DNA of 64,000 nt from Chelonoidis abingdonii (lineage: Eukaryota; Chordata; Testudines; Testudinidae): positions 76,223,878 to 76,287,877 of the forward strand of contig NC_133773.1 of NCBI RefSeq assembly GCF_003597395.2, given 5' to 3'. A model generated the notes under the pieces. It saw only the letters and a program-made list of their open reading frames with translations, was not told the DNA's origin and made no database searches. Of this stretch, positions 1-11,489 are shown one piece after another (the first letter of the stretch is position 1; each line of letters starts with the position of its first letter). Made by a program: the position numbers and the translations under genes.

Positions 1-986
1 GACCTCTTCCTCCCAAACGAGAGAGGGGAGTGTGAAGGTGCCGCTAATTCGATAGTTAATACTCGGATTAGGGTTCGTGGTGGACCGAGGGATGGGAATT
101 CCAGCCGACAACGTTATTCGAGGCCTCCGGGCGGCTCCCAGAGCTGGCGCAGTGACCGCTCTGGACAGCAATCTGAATCGGAGCAGCGGGCAGGTATAAC
201 CGGAAACCCGCGAACTTTTGAATACAGAATTTCTGCTTGTTCAGTAAAGCGTGATGGAGCTCTGATCCAGCACGGATGGCGATGCAGTCTCAATCCAAAA
301 AAAAAGAGGCTCCAGCATGGACCATAAAAACGAGGGAGAATCTAGGTTGATCGCTGTTGGGAGACAAATCTCTTGTTGTATTCTTTCAGAGCCCGTTACA
401 GACAAGAAAACGAAATCAACGGGTTTTGAAGAATAGAAAACTGCAGGAGTACAAGCGGTCGGCTGTGTGAAAAGCGTGACGGGAAGCCAGAGACTCAAAA
501 TGGACGCTCATGAAGGAAGGAGGGGGTAGAGATCAGCTATCCAGCAGTCCACAGCAGTCTGAAAATTATTTGCATATGGAGAGCTCCCCAATGTCTGTCG
601 TCAACAGTGTCTGGCGTGGTTAGGAACAGCTCTCCAGTTCTTTCCCCCGCTCCACAAAAACGTGAAAAAGGGTGAATCATTCCTTGACTACTTCTATGTC
701 ACCCATATGTACGAATGGTGCTCGGTAGACGGGAGTCTGACAGCATGAAGAGGATATCTGTCCTCTCCATCTTCTCCTTTGGTGGTAGACGGTTCGCAGG
801 ATGCCTACCATCAGAGAACCGGCTAAATGCGTCCACATGAGGGCAACATTGCTACGCTAGCAGTAGGGAAATCGATTTAAGGAGCCGTTTAACTCGATAT
901 TAATGACGACGTCGTGTGAACGGGTACAGCGTTAAATCGGTATATCGGTCATTAAACCGATTTAAAGTCGCAGTGTAGACCTGGCC
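1..986 (+). mobile_element. PIF/Harbinger-like element, left end cut off by the window
   Basis: This is the right part of a non-autonomous DNA transposon related to the copies at 37711-38802, 15933-18082, 49281-51176 and 57470-59406. It ends in GTGTAGACCTGGCC at 986 and is followed by TAA, a 3-bp target duplication typical of PIF/Harbinger. Positions 1-660 align with 37830-38450 in the same orientation, with many one- and two-base gaps. The decayed Myb/SANT-like coding stretch lies near 292-440. The last 117 bases are the reverse complement of the left end of the 37711 copy, so this copy carries left-type sequence at its right end. The left terminus should lie roughly 120 bases upstream of the window. 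No intact gene remains. Confidence 0.75.
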
Positions 987-1271
987 TAAGAGAAGTTTGT
1001 TTTGGGGCTTTAAAATCTTATTTGGGTTCTGAAGTAGGAACCTATCAGTGCTCCATTCAGAAGACTTAATTAAAGGGAGATACTCTGTTGCAAAGTAAAG
1101 TGTTTGGCTTCTTTGACTGGGTCTACTATTATCTTGCTTCATTGGAGGAGGTGGGAGGAGTGTTGCAAACACTTGAATGAATAGTCTCACTGAACTGAAG
1201 TAAAATTACTATGGTATGTGTCCGCAGGACTGGGTAATAATTTAGCTTATGCATTTCTGCAAGCACTATAC

Positions 1272-1632
1272 TTTGTACACAGAGCCGCCCAGAGGGGGGA
1301 GGCAAGTAGGGCAATTTCCCCCACCCCACGAGAGTTTTTTGGGGGCCCCGGAGTGGGGTCCTGCACTTGCTCCGGGGGCCCTGGAAAACTCTCGCAGTGC
1401 CTGGGCCCCCGGAGCTTCTTCCGCTCTGGGTCTTTGGTGGCAATTCTGCGATGGGGAGTACTTCTGCTCCGGGACCCACTGCCGAAGTGCACCAAAGACC
1501 CGTGGCGAGGGGTCCTTCTGCATCGGAACCGCTGCTGAAGTGCTGGATCTTTGGTGGCAATTCGGTGGCGGGGGCCCCTTGCCGCCGAAGACTCCAGTCC
1601 CCCTGAATCCTCTGGGTGGCCCTGTTTGTACA
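1272..1632. mobile_element. hAT-type GC-rich MITE with perfect 8-bp target duplication
   Basis: The element itself spans 1280-1624 (345 bp). It starts CAGAGCCGCCCAGAGG and ends CCTCTGGGTGGCCCTG, which are near-complementary terminal repeats. It is flanked on both sides by TTTGTACA (1272-1279 and 1625-1632), a perfect 8-bp duplication as made by hAT transposases. The interior is very GC-rich and repeats a unit resembling CTTTGGTGGCAATTC (near 1433 and 1550), so several overlapping open frames here are composition artefacts. The same family appears in shortened form at 20247-20392. No transposase is encoded. Confidence 0.85.
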
Positions 1633-4303
1633 TGTTTTTAGAATGTTTAAATTATCTGTGTTTGTGTGTGCATATACTCATTGTTCACATGTTGCAAGTT
1701 CACATGCAAAATCAGGAGTCCTTATTTGAAAATTTTACCCTGATTTTAAAAATGTATTTTAGGAGTATCCAAAAATGTAGTCCTGACAGGATATAGATGA
1801 GATTTGGCCACTGGTATTTATAGTATACAAGCTAATTTTTCTAAACTTTCCAGAAAAGGACCTGCTTTGCAAAGGCTATTGCATGTTTGTCACTGCATAT
1901 TTATTGTTTATTATATTTATTAAGATCTTGGAGTATGCCATGGAAAAGTGCAAGGTAAGCACAAGACCATAATAACAAAGTTTAATAACCTGCCTGTAGA
2001 AATACAAGACCAGAATGTACATATATCCTCATTTAACTGTGCTTAAGTGGTTACTTCTGAACATATTGCATACATCTGAATAAGTATGCACTACATAGGA
2101 ATGAGTAATAGTCATATAAAACTCCTTTTCCATGGAAATGTGTGTTGTCAAAAATGCAATGCATAATATACAATCTATGCAAGAAAAGATGATCAAGCAA
2201 TTTGGAAAACCATTAGGGATCTGATTGAAAGCCTGTTGGATCAATAAAAAGGCTCCCATTGATTTCAGTGTGTTTGGGATCTAGCTCATATAGAGTAAAA
2301 CAAATTTGATTTTTATTTGGTTTCTGGTTTTCTGATTCTCCAGTTCTCAATTTTTTGCAAAAATAGTCAGTGGTACAGTAATTTAGTTAATTCTCTTAAC
2401 ATTCTAAGTATATTATTCACAGTTTCCAAGCATTTCCCTACCTGTTTTTTATCAAGACTGTCAATCATTATCAGTTAGTATAGCACTGGCTTTGAATTAA
2501 AAAGACTGTGGTAACTGACAAAAAATTTTTAAAAAAAGAGAGAAACCTTAGTGATGCAACAATTAACATAAAATATAAATTTTTGTTTGTTACGTCCTGA
2601 TCCTGCAAATGATGATTGATAGGCGATCCCTTAATTTGAGGATGATCTCTACCATGGATTTACAGATTGGTCCTGAGATGGCTCAGGAGTCTGATCCTGG
2701 AACCACAACTCCGCGCACAGAAGGTACAGACATTTCATGGCAGCCAGCTGCCTGCTGGGAGAAAGTTCTTTCTTTTTCCTTCCTTCCTTCTCTCTTCAGC
2801 TTCGAGGGCAAGGTGCTTCTCCCAGAAGTGAGCCACTGCCGGATGGAGGATATGGTGCCATTGGGGTCAGTGATGCCCACATCAGTTAGATCCTGCAAAT
2901 ACTCATGCACGTGTTGTACTTCTAGCAGATGAATAGTTTCAAATTATGTCAATGAAATGACTTGGTCCAAAGGCTATGAGGACTAGAGTCTTGTATGTGA
3001 AGGATGCTACACAATTCTTTCTTTTCCCCCATCTCCTGCATCAGAAAGGGTAACGAAAGGTCTGCAAACAAAACAATTAGTATTACTCTGTACAAACATA
3101 AAGCCAGGGTCCTTATTTGAGACTCTCACAGCCTAAAAAGACAGGTGACACATGGTGGGTGAGCAGAGACGCAGAAGGATACAACCAATTACTGCGGATG
3201 GGGATGATTTTAACACATTCTTAAATGTTCCGTTGAACTGGGGCCTTGTTCCTTGACTTCTGTAAGACTGCCAACCTGGCTTCTCAATAAGCCACAACTA
3301 TGTATGAAACTTATTTTGCAAATATTAATTTAAAAATAACTTTGAAGAGAAGCTGGTGTCTCCTTCCAAAATGGACACTTGGTCTAAACATTCCAACTTT
3401 CAGCAGTCCAGTGCAATATAAACCCTTCATATAGCCAGCCAATGTCAATTTAACTCTTGTAACATATTCACTTTTATATAACAATAATTTGTAAATAGTA
3501 CTGTTTAAATGGCTCTTTTGCTCAACATTTTTCATCTACTAAGTTACTTTCATCTTGAAGGGTTACTGTGGGGACCTGGGTCTATACTAGTGGAGTACAA
3601 TACAGTATGTGTATTTGTGTATGCATACATTATGGACTATACAATGGGGTTTGGTGCAATATGAAGTCTTTGAGGGTGAACTTGGGAGGACTCTGTTATT
3701 CCAGTGATAAAGTCAAGGATGCACATCCTCTTCAAAAAGAGCTAATAAATGCTAATGACCCTGCTGTTGTATTCTGTTCATGCCACATATTTTGCAGAAA
3801 AAATCTACTTTTAATATGTTTGCCTGCATTTCAAAAGAGCTCACTGTCAATATTTTTCATACCATTCCCCATAAAAGACAACCAGAATCAGGAGTACAAC
3901 TCTAGATCTTGGAGGTGAGGAAAAATGTTAAACAAGACCTCTGAAAATTCCTACCTATTGGAGCTCTGCTCCCTAAATAAAGCTGCAGTGGTAGAACCTT
4001 TTATTTCAGGTGTCTTCAGTAGGTGTCTTCTGTTCCCAGTAAAAACAAAGGATGGTAGTAAGCGGAGTGTGGGAGAGGTGATCAAAAATGCATGATAAAT
4101 GCAATTGATTACAGGGATATCATCATTGCATAATTGTGTATATGTCTTCACTCTATGAAAAACACTAATATACTGGGAGAGAGAGAAAATATATTCTAAC
4201 ACAGTGCATTTGATGCGACAGTGTGATCATGATTGGTTTTTTCTTCCAATCTTATGGCTGATTCAACTCCTATTGCAGTCAATAGAAAGACTTTCTTTAC
4301 AAA
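1633..4303. other. AT-rich stretch without a supported gene
   Basis: No exon, RNA gene or clear repeat was recognised. One GC-richer block, about 2590-2935, contains a pyrimidine tract ending in CAG at 2797 that looks like a splice acceptor, but neither strand gives a recognisable protein and no donor is convincing. A short ancient-repeat-like phrase occurs near 3238-3260. Confidence 0.5.
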
Positions 4304-4350
4304 GTGACAAAAAGTCCTGTGGCACCTTATAGACAAACAGACATATTGGA

Positions 4351-4390
4351 GCATAAGCTTTCGTGGGTGAATACCCACGTCGTCAGATGC
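4351..4390 (-). ncRNA. Hammerhead-ribozyme-like motif in Penelope end
   Basis: On the minus strand this reads GCAT, CTGACGA, a stem-loop with arms GTGGGT and ACCCAC around ATTC, then GAAA and GCTTATGC. CTGANGA plus a helix plus GAAA is the hammerhead catalytic core, and GCTTATGC can form the very short helix III seen in small hammerheads of Penelope-like elements. One extra base sits between CTGACGA and the helix, so this is at best a variant. Helix I is not obvious. The same arrangement occurs at 41628-41667 and 45321-45360. Activity is not implied. Confidence 0.55.
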
Positions 4391-4561
4391 ATAAAGTGGA
4401 AATTTCCAGAGGCAGGTATAAATATGCAGGCAAGAATCAGTCTTAGAGATAATGAGGTTAGTTCAATCAGAGAGGATGAGGCCCTCTTCTAGTAGTTGAG
4501 GTGTGAACACCCAGGGATGAGAAACTGCTTTTGTAGTTGGCAAACCATTCACAGTCTTTGT

Positions 4562-4858
4562 TTAATCCTGAGTTGATGGTATCAAATTTGCAAATGAACT
4601 GAAGTTTAGCAGTTTCTCTTTGAAGTTTGGTCCTGAAGTTTTTTGCTGCAGGATGGCTACCATTAGATCTGCTATTGTAAGTCCAGAGAGGTTGAAGTGT
4701 TCTCCTATAGGTTTTTGTATATTGCCATTCCTAATATCAGACTTGTGTCCATTTATCCTTCTATGTAAGAATTGTCCAGTTTGACCAATGTACATAGTGG
4801 AGGGGCATTGCTGGCATATGATGGCGCATATTATGAAAATTGCATCTGTACCCATCAT
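4562..4858 (-). pseudogene. Penelope GIY-YIG endonuclease domain remnant
   Basis: A 98-codon open frame without its upstream reverse transcriptase. Penelope-like elements encode a reverse transcriptase fused to a C-terminal GIY-YIG endonuclease that nicks the target DNA. Visible here are the paired cysteines CQQC (residues 15-18), YIGQTGQ (23-29), the arginine pair RR (33-34), a conserved H38 and the downstream HFN (54-56), in the order of that domain. The frame is broken after about residue 73: the expected C-terminus continues in another frame (encoding NSGLNKDCEWFANYKS near 4510-4560), so a frameshift separates domain and tail. It is a dead fragment. Confidence 0.85.
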
Positions 4859-4860
4859 CT

Positions 4861-6111
4861 AGTGCTATCTGAGTGCTCTAAAGTACATGCTTATGCTTCA
4901 TTGTCTCAAATATGCAGATCTGACAGTTATGACTAGAACTGGGTAATATTTTTTGGCCAGATTTTTTTGTAAAATTGTAGATTTGGATAAATGGAAACAT
5001 ATTTTTCCCTAGTTCACTTACATTTTATCTTTCAAAGTTTTAATATATCCATAAGGACATAGTCAAATACAAATGATAAAACAAAGGTGTAGGGATTTAA
5101 CAATAACAGTAACTGCTAAATACTCATTAGGGAATTTCTTATAATGCTCAAACACCACACCCACCCTAAAAAAAAAAAAGAAACACCTGAGCCTAATATA
5201 TCTGTACTCAGCTTGTAATGCTCTCATGAAAGTCTTTTATAATTAGATCTTCTGCATCTATAGAGCAATGTCAGTTTTTTCCATGAGGGTGGTGTTGGTT
5301 AGCTCAGTTAGTCAAACTAAAGAAGTGGGGAAGGGAAATAGCAGATTTCCATTTTTGTAAAATGCTTTTTTCAGCCCCTATAAGTGCCGCAACACTCCAT
5401 TTCTTGGCATTACTTAAACAGAGTAGATCTTCTAGAATGCCCAATATGCAGAGGTTTTATGTAGGGGAAACTCAGAAAGCCTGAGAGCACCACTTCCTTC
5501 CAAAATATGGCTATACTTTCTCAATCAAAGATTATATGAGCCACATTTGCATTGGAGCTGTTATCTCCAACATTTACTATGTGGGGCAAGTACAGCTTTA
5601 TGCAGTTGCTCAGGAGTCCAACAACTTTGTTCTGAAAGAAATGCAAAAATAGAGAACTAGATGTTCTGCCAGATACTATTCCACATGTTGGAGGAAATTG
5701 AGATGTTTTGCTCCTCCTCCCATTTTTCTTTTATGATATAGTCATATAGTATGGGATAAATCGAGGAGTTCAGTCACATACATGTGGTATGCCAGCCAAA
5801 AACATTGTGGATTCTTTTTTAAGATGCACTTCAAGTGGAGTGTTTGTAGCTGCTAACAATTCCCCACTCCATTATAATTTTGAGTTGAAGCTTATTGTAA
5901 ACAGGACCTTGCTGGGTTGGTAGCTATCAAAAAGATATGTGAAGGAGGCTAAAGTTGTCAATTTAATAATAACTTGTATGATTAGGGTTAGCCTTCATTA
6001 GCCAGGTGGACTTGAGTTTCGAGCTATTAACAGATTTAAACTGGGATTCTTCCATGCCACTCTGGAATGAGAGTTGAAGGGGTAAGAACACATCAATGTC
6101 AAACCTCTTGT
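4861..6111. other. AT-rich DNA, nothing recognised
   Basis: There is no supported gene. The stretch carries a short A-run near 5168 and several in-frame stops in all frames. The stretch from 5980 into the CR1 fragment may be more of the same decayed LINE, but I could not match it. Confidence 0.45.
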
Positions 6112-6195
6112 GCTGCAGGTTTAGGTTAAGGTTGGACATTAGGAAAAATGTCCTGTCGGGGTGATTAAGCACTGGAATAAATAAATAATTGAATG
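6112..6195 (+). mobile_element. CR1 LINE 3' fragment
   Basis: The sequence matches the CR1 3' region just after the reverse transcriptase, where a phrase like GGTTGGACATTAGGAAAAA is followed by a gap and then TAAGCACTGGAATAAAT. The same phrase appears in the longer CR1 at 12231-12282. Only about 80 bases can be supported. Confidence 0.65.
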
Positions 6196-7967
6196 TCAAT
6201 GAATTCTATTAACAGTAAAAAGCCACTTTTCAGTATGTAGATTGTGCTAAAGTAGCTGGTGGGAGATGCTTATAGCATTTGGGGGGCACAAGGCAACAGA
6301 AGAAACAGGTACTGTACTGCGAAAATAACATCTAAGTGGTGTTACCTGTCAGAATTTGCTATATGCTTATACAAGGAGTGGGTCTAGCTAAAATTATTTT
6401 AAAATATTTTTATCTGCAAACAATGACTTCTTTCAGCTACTTTGAATGTTCCAGCTCTTACTGTCTAGTGCGACACGTCATGTTAGGCATGTAAAGTAGG
6501 CATGTAAAGTACGAGCTGATGTTATACACTAAAGCACGATGCTTCATAATGTGGTATGTCAAGCAGTGAATTTGTAAAGATGTCGGCCTCTGAAAAAAGC
6601 TAACCAATAAAAACAACCCAAAAGCCCTAAACACTTCTCCATTTGACATAAAAAATAACTGAGCTGGTGACACTGATCCACAGACTTCCAGGGAAATATT
6701 TGTTAGCTTGCTATTCATGTACAGTAAGTAGAGGGTTTTTAAAAAAAATAGGAAAATGATTTTCAAAATGATTTTGAAATGGATTGTATTTTCACAATAG
6801 CTGAGATTATCAAAATCAGCACTCCATTTACAAAAAAAATCTCATTAAAGAGCAGGGTTTTGATAAATCAAAAATGATCTTGATTTAGAAAATCATCTCA
6901 AAGACTTTGATTAAATTATTGCAGAAATTTCTATTATTGTTTCAGAAATTTTTTTTTCAAAAAAATCAGAACTTGTGTCTTTTTTTCAAAATCTTTCATT
7001 TTCATTTAGGGAAAAAGGAATTTTTTTGGATTGGGGAAAAAAACTCCTATATGTGAAAAGTTGTGACTACTCTGACCGTAAGTGGTAAAAACCTCTCTGC
7101 TGCTGTTAGAGGCTCTCCTGTGCAGAGAAGGAAGTCAACCAATATTTCCTCTGGAAATGCACTAGAGTAAATCAGCTATCAGAGGTCTCTGGGTATGTGT
7201 TCCAGGCTCATAACCCATGATCAACTAGTATGAGTTTCGTCTGATAGAAGCATTATAGTCCCATGTTTCACTGATAACAGATTAAGCCAATCTGTGTATC
7301 AGAGTTGAGTTGTGTGGATGGAATCTTGCAATGAACCAGACTATTCTTTCTCCAGCCTGTCTAGCAGGTACAGTTAAGATCAGTAAAATTGACATTTTTT
7401 GGATCTTTTTTCTAATTTACTGTTGGGCTCTTCAGTACTCTTCTTTCAAATCTCACAATTTTCATTATAGAAACACTTTAAAATAATTATTGTAGGAAGG
7501 TAAGATGGAAGTGTGTTCTTGAAGTACTCAGAGATGGAGTGACACTTTAACCCATCTCAATGGCTGGCTAAGGAAGGCACATCCTCAGCCCTAAAAGAGG
7601 ATTTAAAATAAAAAAATCCCTTCTTTGGGAACAGCAGTTATTGGATTTTTTCCCCCCAATTATTGCATTTTAAACAATTTTATGCAATGAATCAAACAGG
7701 AAACTTACAGTCTACTTGTTTGTTCAGATCTTGCTTGTTTTTTGGTGCAGGGGGTTTTGTTAACACCATATTGCTATTCTTAATGCAGTTCACATTTCGT
7801 CACAGAAATCAGTGTGGAGTTTCTTTCCATGTTATTGCAGTTTGTGACTCACTGCAGAATTCTCCCTCCTCATGTTTTCTTCTGCCTCCCCACCCTCCAA
7901 ATAACTGTTTTCTGTCACTCAAACACCATCTTTGCTTCATTGAGATCTTGCATCATTTAATCTGCTG
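6196..7967. other. AT-rich DNA with a low-complexity A/T repeat patch
   Basis: Between about 6765 and 7065 the sequence is made of variations on TTTTCAAAA and AAAATC, resembling decayed interspersed repeats of the kind that end in self-complementary A/T blocks. The rest shows no gene, RNA or repeat that I could name. Confidence 0.4.
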
Positions 7968-8098
7968 TAGGGTTGCCAATTTTGGATACACTTTTTCCTG
8001 GAGGCTTCACGACATGACATAACCTTTAATTAAAGATTAATTGTTAATTACTGGGGACTCCAGGACAATCCTGGAGGGCTGGCAACACTAACTTGCTG
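7960..8098. mobile_element. Short MITE with GGTTGCCA termini, probable hAT
   Basis: The element spans about 7968-8090. It begins TAGGGTTGCCA and ends CTGGCAACACTA, imperfect inverted termini. The 8 bases on either side, ATCTGCTG and ACTTGCTG, agree at 6 of 8 positions, which fits an aged hAT target duplication. The interior has a TTAATTAAAGATTAATT stretch and no coding capacity. Confidence 0.65.
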
Positions 8099-8837
8099 CC
8101 TGATATAATTCCTAGTGGTTGAGCACACAGCTACCAATGTGTTGCTGGTAAGCCACCTCTCTCTGGGCTGTTCAGCCTTTGTAGTTTTAAAATCAAAGGG
8201 AGAGAATTAGGTGCATTTTAAAGCTGGGGGCATGTCCCTGACCTGTTTTCTATGAATTTGAATCTTGGATGCTCTCACCCTATCGTACACACAATCTCCA
8301 AATCTTAAAGTGCGGTTTTCAAACCTTTTTTCTAGTTCCCACAGCACTTAGTTTACGTGTGTGCAAGCTAACGTGAATGTGACCAAGCTTAGAAATCTGT
8401 AATCTTAATAACACAATGGTGGCTTTAAACTACTATGTATGACAAAGGATGAAGTGAAGATGCACTTTCCCAGCAAAAGCTGCTGGAGGATCTCATGTAG
8501 GCATTATGGCTCTAGAAGCCAAGTGTGCAGCTGTTGTACCACCTGCTGGCTGCCCAGTGTGGAGAGGGAAAAGTCTATGGCTCAGTTTCTACCTCATCTC
8601 TAGCCTGCAGTGCACTCTGTGCTTAGGGAATGGTAGCCAACTCTTAATCTGTTTCCTCAACCAGAGAATGCTACTTATGGATGGTTGTTATAGTATACAC
8701 TTGTTTCCATAAACTGACAGCCAGACACATTTAAATTGGATTGGGCTTGAATGAGTGAAACATGTTCTATGTTGTCTAGTCATTCCTGATCACAAGATTA
8801 AAAAAAATTGATCTATAGGGGGAACAAATATTTAATG
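8099..8837. other. Unique-looking DNA
   Basis: No feature recognised. A 68-codon open frame at 8506-8712 has no recognisable domain and no splice context, so it is treated as chance. Confidence 0.4.
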
Positions 8838-9108
8838 GGCTCGTTAATTTAGCAGAGAAAGGTAGCATTTGTCAATGGCTGGAAGCTGAAGCTTGACAAA
8901 GTCAGACTGGAAATAAGGTGTAAACTTTTAACAGTGAGGGTGATTAACTAAAGGAACAACTTATCTCCATCACTGACAATTTTTAAAATCAAGATTGGAT
9001 GTTTTTCTAAGAATATATGCTCTAGGAATCACTTTGGAGGAGTTCTATGGCCTGTGTCAGACTAGGTGATCACAATGGTCCGTTCCAGCACTGGAATCAT
9101 TCCAGAGA
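8838..9108 (+). mobile_element. CR1 LINE 3' end
   Basis: About 270 bases of a CR1-family 3' end: the conserved series GGCTGGAAGCTGAAG, then AGACTGGAAATAAGG, then ATCACTGACAATTTTTAA, then the tail with GACTAGGTGATCACAATGG. The order and spacing fit the region downstream of the reverse transcriptase in amniote CR1 elements. Small deletions show it is old. It is 5'-truncated, as is usual for CR1. Confidence 0.85.
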
Positions 9109-9218
9109 TTAAGCGTCTGTGAGATAAAGCCACCTTGGACAGCCATAGCTTTGTCAGATTCTGGAAATATTATAATTATCTCCAAGTGTTTTCAGAACAT
9201 ATGTTACCAGCCAGAGAC

Positions 9219-9492
9219 TGAGGCCAGGTCTACACTACCACTTACTTCGGTATAGTTTATGTTGCTCAGGGGTGTGAATAAGTCATCCCCCACCCAAGTG
9301 ACTTAAATTACACCAATCTAAGTGCTGGTGTGGAATGTGCTATGTTGACAGGAGACCTTCTCCTGCTGACATAGCTACTGCCTCTCATGAAGGTGGATTT
9401 ATTTTGCCAACAGTAGAACTCTTCCCTGTTGCACTACAGCTGCATCAGTGCAGCTGCGCCACTATAGTGCTTCTAGTGTAGACCAGCTCTGA
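9219..9492. mobile_element. Harbinger-type MITE, 268 bp, TGA duplication
   Basis: The element spans 9222-9489. It begins GGCCAGGTCTACACTA and ends TAGTGTAGACCAGCTC, and is flanked by TGA on both sides (9219-9221, 9490-9492). The termini share the TCTACAC core with the large Harbinger-like copies, so all may be mobilised by one transposase. The interior contains short self-complementary blocks around GACAGGAGACCTTCTCCTGC and GCAGCTGCGCC, and no coding sequence. Confidence 0.8.
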
Positions 9493-11489
9493 GACAAATG
9501 GAAACCAAAAACTGAGCTTATGTTTTTAGGGATTTACCACAGCTAGACTTTGTTCCTATTTTACTTAATTTTTTATTAGGCATTTCATTCTGGATAACGA
9601 ATGTGGTGGTTTGGTTTTGGTTTTCCTCTTTAAAAGGCGTCCCCTCTCTCTAACATTGCAAAGACTGAAACATTGAAGGAAACAAATGCAATTCCCTAAG
9701 ATGGTGTAGTCTGAAGTACAGAAGGTGATGCTATTTATAAAAAAAAGATTATTTTGGTAAACTAGTCTTTTAATTCCTTTTACAGACAAAACAAGAAGAA
9801 GGTGATAAGAGAAAATAACTTGTTTTTGTGCTACTGAAAATATATAGAAAGGAAAAAACACTGATTCTTGTCTCTGTTTTTGCAATAATACAGAGAAAAT
9901 GTTACATTCCCCAGTATTAGCACCTAAATCACTGAATGAATGGCAACTGATTAACTAGTTTAAATAATGATTTTATTCTAAAAAAGCTTATTTCCTCGGA
10001 CACCACAGGAAGGGAGACAAGACAACAGGAATGTGGTTAACTAGGCCACAAATTTAAGTAACAAATCTGGGAACTATTCAGCAATAGCTTATCCAGTGCC
10101 AGTCATCCTTCCTTTGCAGTCATCCTTCCTTTGTAATCCATACCAGCAGGGGAAGGACTGTCATCTCCAATCCATCAATGGGGGCCCAGCAACTTTGCAA
10201 GTAGTATGGTCAGCTACATGTGAGCTCCACTTGGGCCGTTGCAAGCTGATGAAAGCCTATAAGGAGGGAATGCCTCTGTTCTCAATTGAAAAGATCACTA
10301 GTGCCTCCCTCTGAGAGGGCAAGCTGCCATCAGCCTCTGCTGAAGAAATGTTGGAACACGAATATATTGGTCTACTGTTTTGCTGGAGTATAATTTCATA
10401 TTTCTAGGAAAGAGAATTGAGAATGTGTAGTGGCAGACCAAATGCAGCAACTTTCTACCTTCCTCACCTTCTTGTATCTTATCTGGATAGGTCTCAGCTA
10501 AAATCATGGCATGGAACTGGCACTTATCCCAGTGATCACTGATCCTCTTAAGGAGACAAAGGCCAAACAGCTTTGATCTTTTGGTGGCTTTCAACACTAT
10601 CACACAGTGTTACTAATATAATTTCTAGTATAGATAGATCTGTCAGGTGTATGGAATAATTTTATTCCTCCTTGAGGGTCGTGGTAGGTTTGTGCTTTTC
10701 CTTGAAACCTTTCATTCATATATGTAATATAGGAGGTCCCACAAAGCTCAGTGCTGTCACATCACTTGTTTAAACATCTGTTTTTAGAGTCTGTGAGGAA
10801 GATCATGAGACATAATAAGTTACAGTGTGGTCAGGATTATACCCAGCTCTATCTCCTTTTCAGCTGATCCAGACACCTCTAGTCTCAGATTCCATCAATG
10901 TCCAGCAAAAATTGAAGAAAGCAGGGTGATTCACTCTTCTATGGAATTTAGTGACCCAACTGTAGCTAAGAGAAATGAGTACACGTACCATGATGATGGA
11001 TGCTAATAGTAATAATAAATAAAATCCAAGTTTAAATATCCTTATCTAGTCTGTTGACATAACTTATTCATGCTAATACTACCATAATTGTCCACAAACT
11101 AGTTTTCTTGCTGAGAAACTATTTTGTTTTCTATGTTAGTGTTCATGTTTGCCATGATGTACTTGTATTTCTGTAACTAGTGGTCATTCTCAGATATGCT
11201 TTGTTTGAGCTTATTATAGTACAGAGCAATTTAGTGATGTTTCTATTTGCCCTATATTAAAAAAAACATTTAAAATAACTAATATTTCTGTTGTCATCGA
11301 TATTGTGTTATAAATGGATCTCACTACTTGACATGTGCTGCAGTATTGTTTGTATCACCTGTTCTTAAGAAAATAGAGAACTGGAAAAGCATTGTATTAC
11401 AAAAGATACCCTTCCCATCCCATATCATCAGTAAAAACATGCATCAGAAATATCAGATACAACAAGCTTAGGAAATATGATTTGGCATG
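9493..11489. other. AT-rich DNA without recognised features
   Basis: A short tandem duplication of CAGTCATCCTTCCTTTG lies at about 10104-10137. Open frames up to about 106 codons exist on both strands but show no domain, and none has a convincing splice context. Confidence 0.4.

Larger units (their letters stand above)
4304..4860 (-). mobile_element. Penelope-like retroelement 3' portion
   Basis: Read on the minus strand, this is the 3' part of a Penelope-like element. It runs from the C-terminal GIY-YIG endonuclease domain (4858 down to about 4560), through a short untranslated part, to the characteristic end with a strong hairpin at 4361-4379 and the phrase GGTGCCACAGGACTTTTTG at 4307-4325. 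The same end sequence occurs at 41536-41690 (minus), and a related subfamily at 45317-45450 (plus). The copy is 5'-truncated and lacks the outermost 3' bases seen at 41541-41575. Confidence 0.85.

Noticed and set aside
1129..1641. Overlapping open frames of 80-143 codons on both strands
   Set aside because: They all lie in a GC-rich hAT MITE with few stop codons and have no domain; composition explains them.
2768..2932. Pyrimidine tract and CAG resembling a splice acceptor followed by a short open frame
   Set aside because: No recognisable protein, no convincing donor and no neighbouring exon; one good acceptor-like site per several kb is expected by chance.
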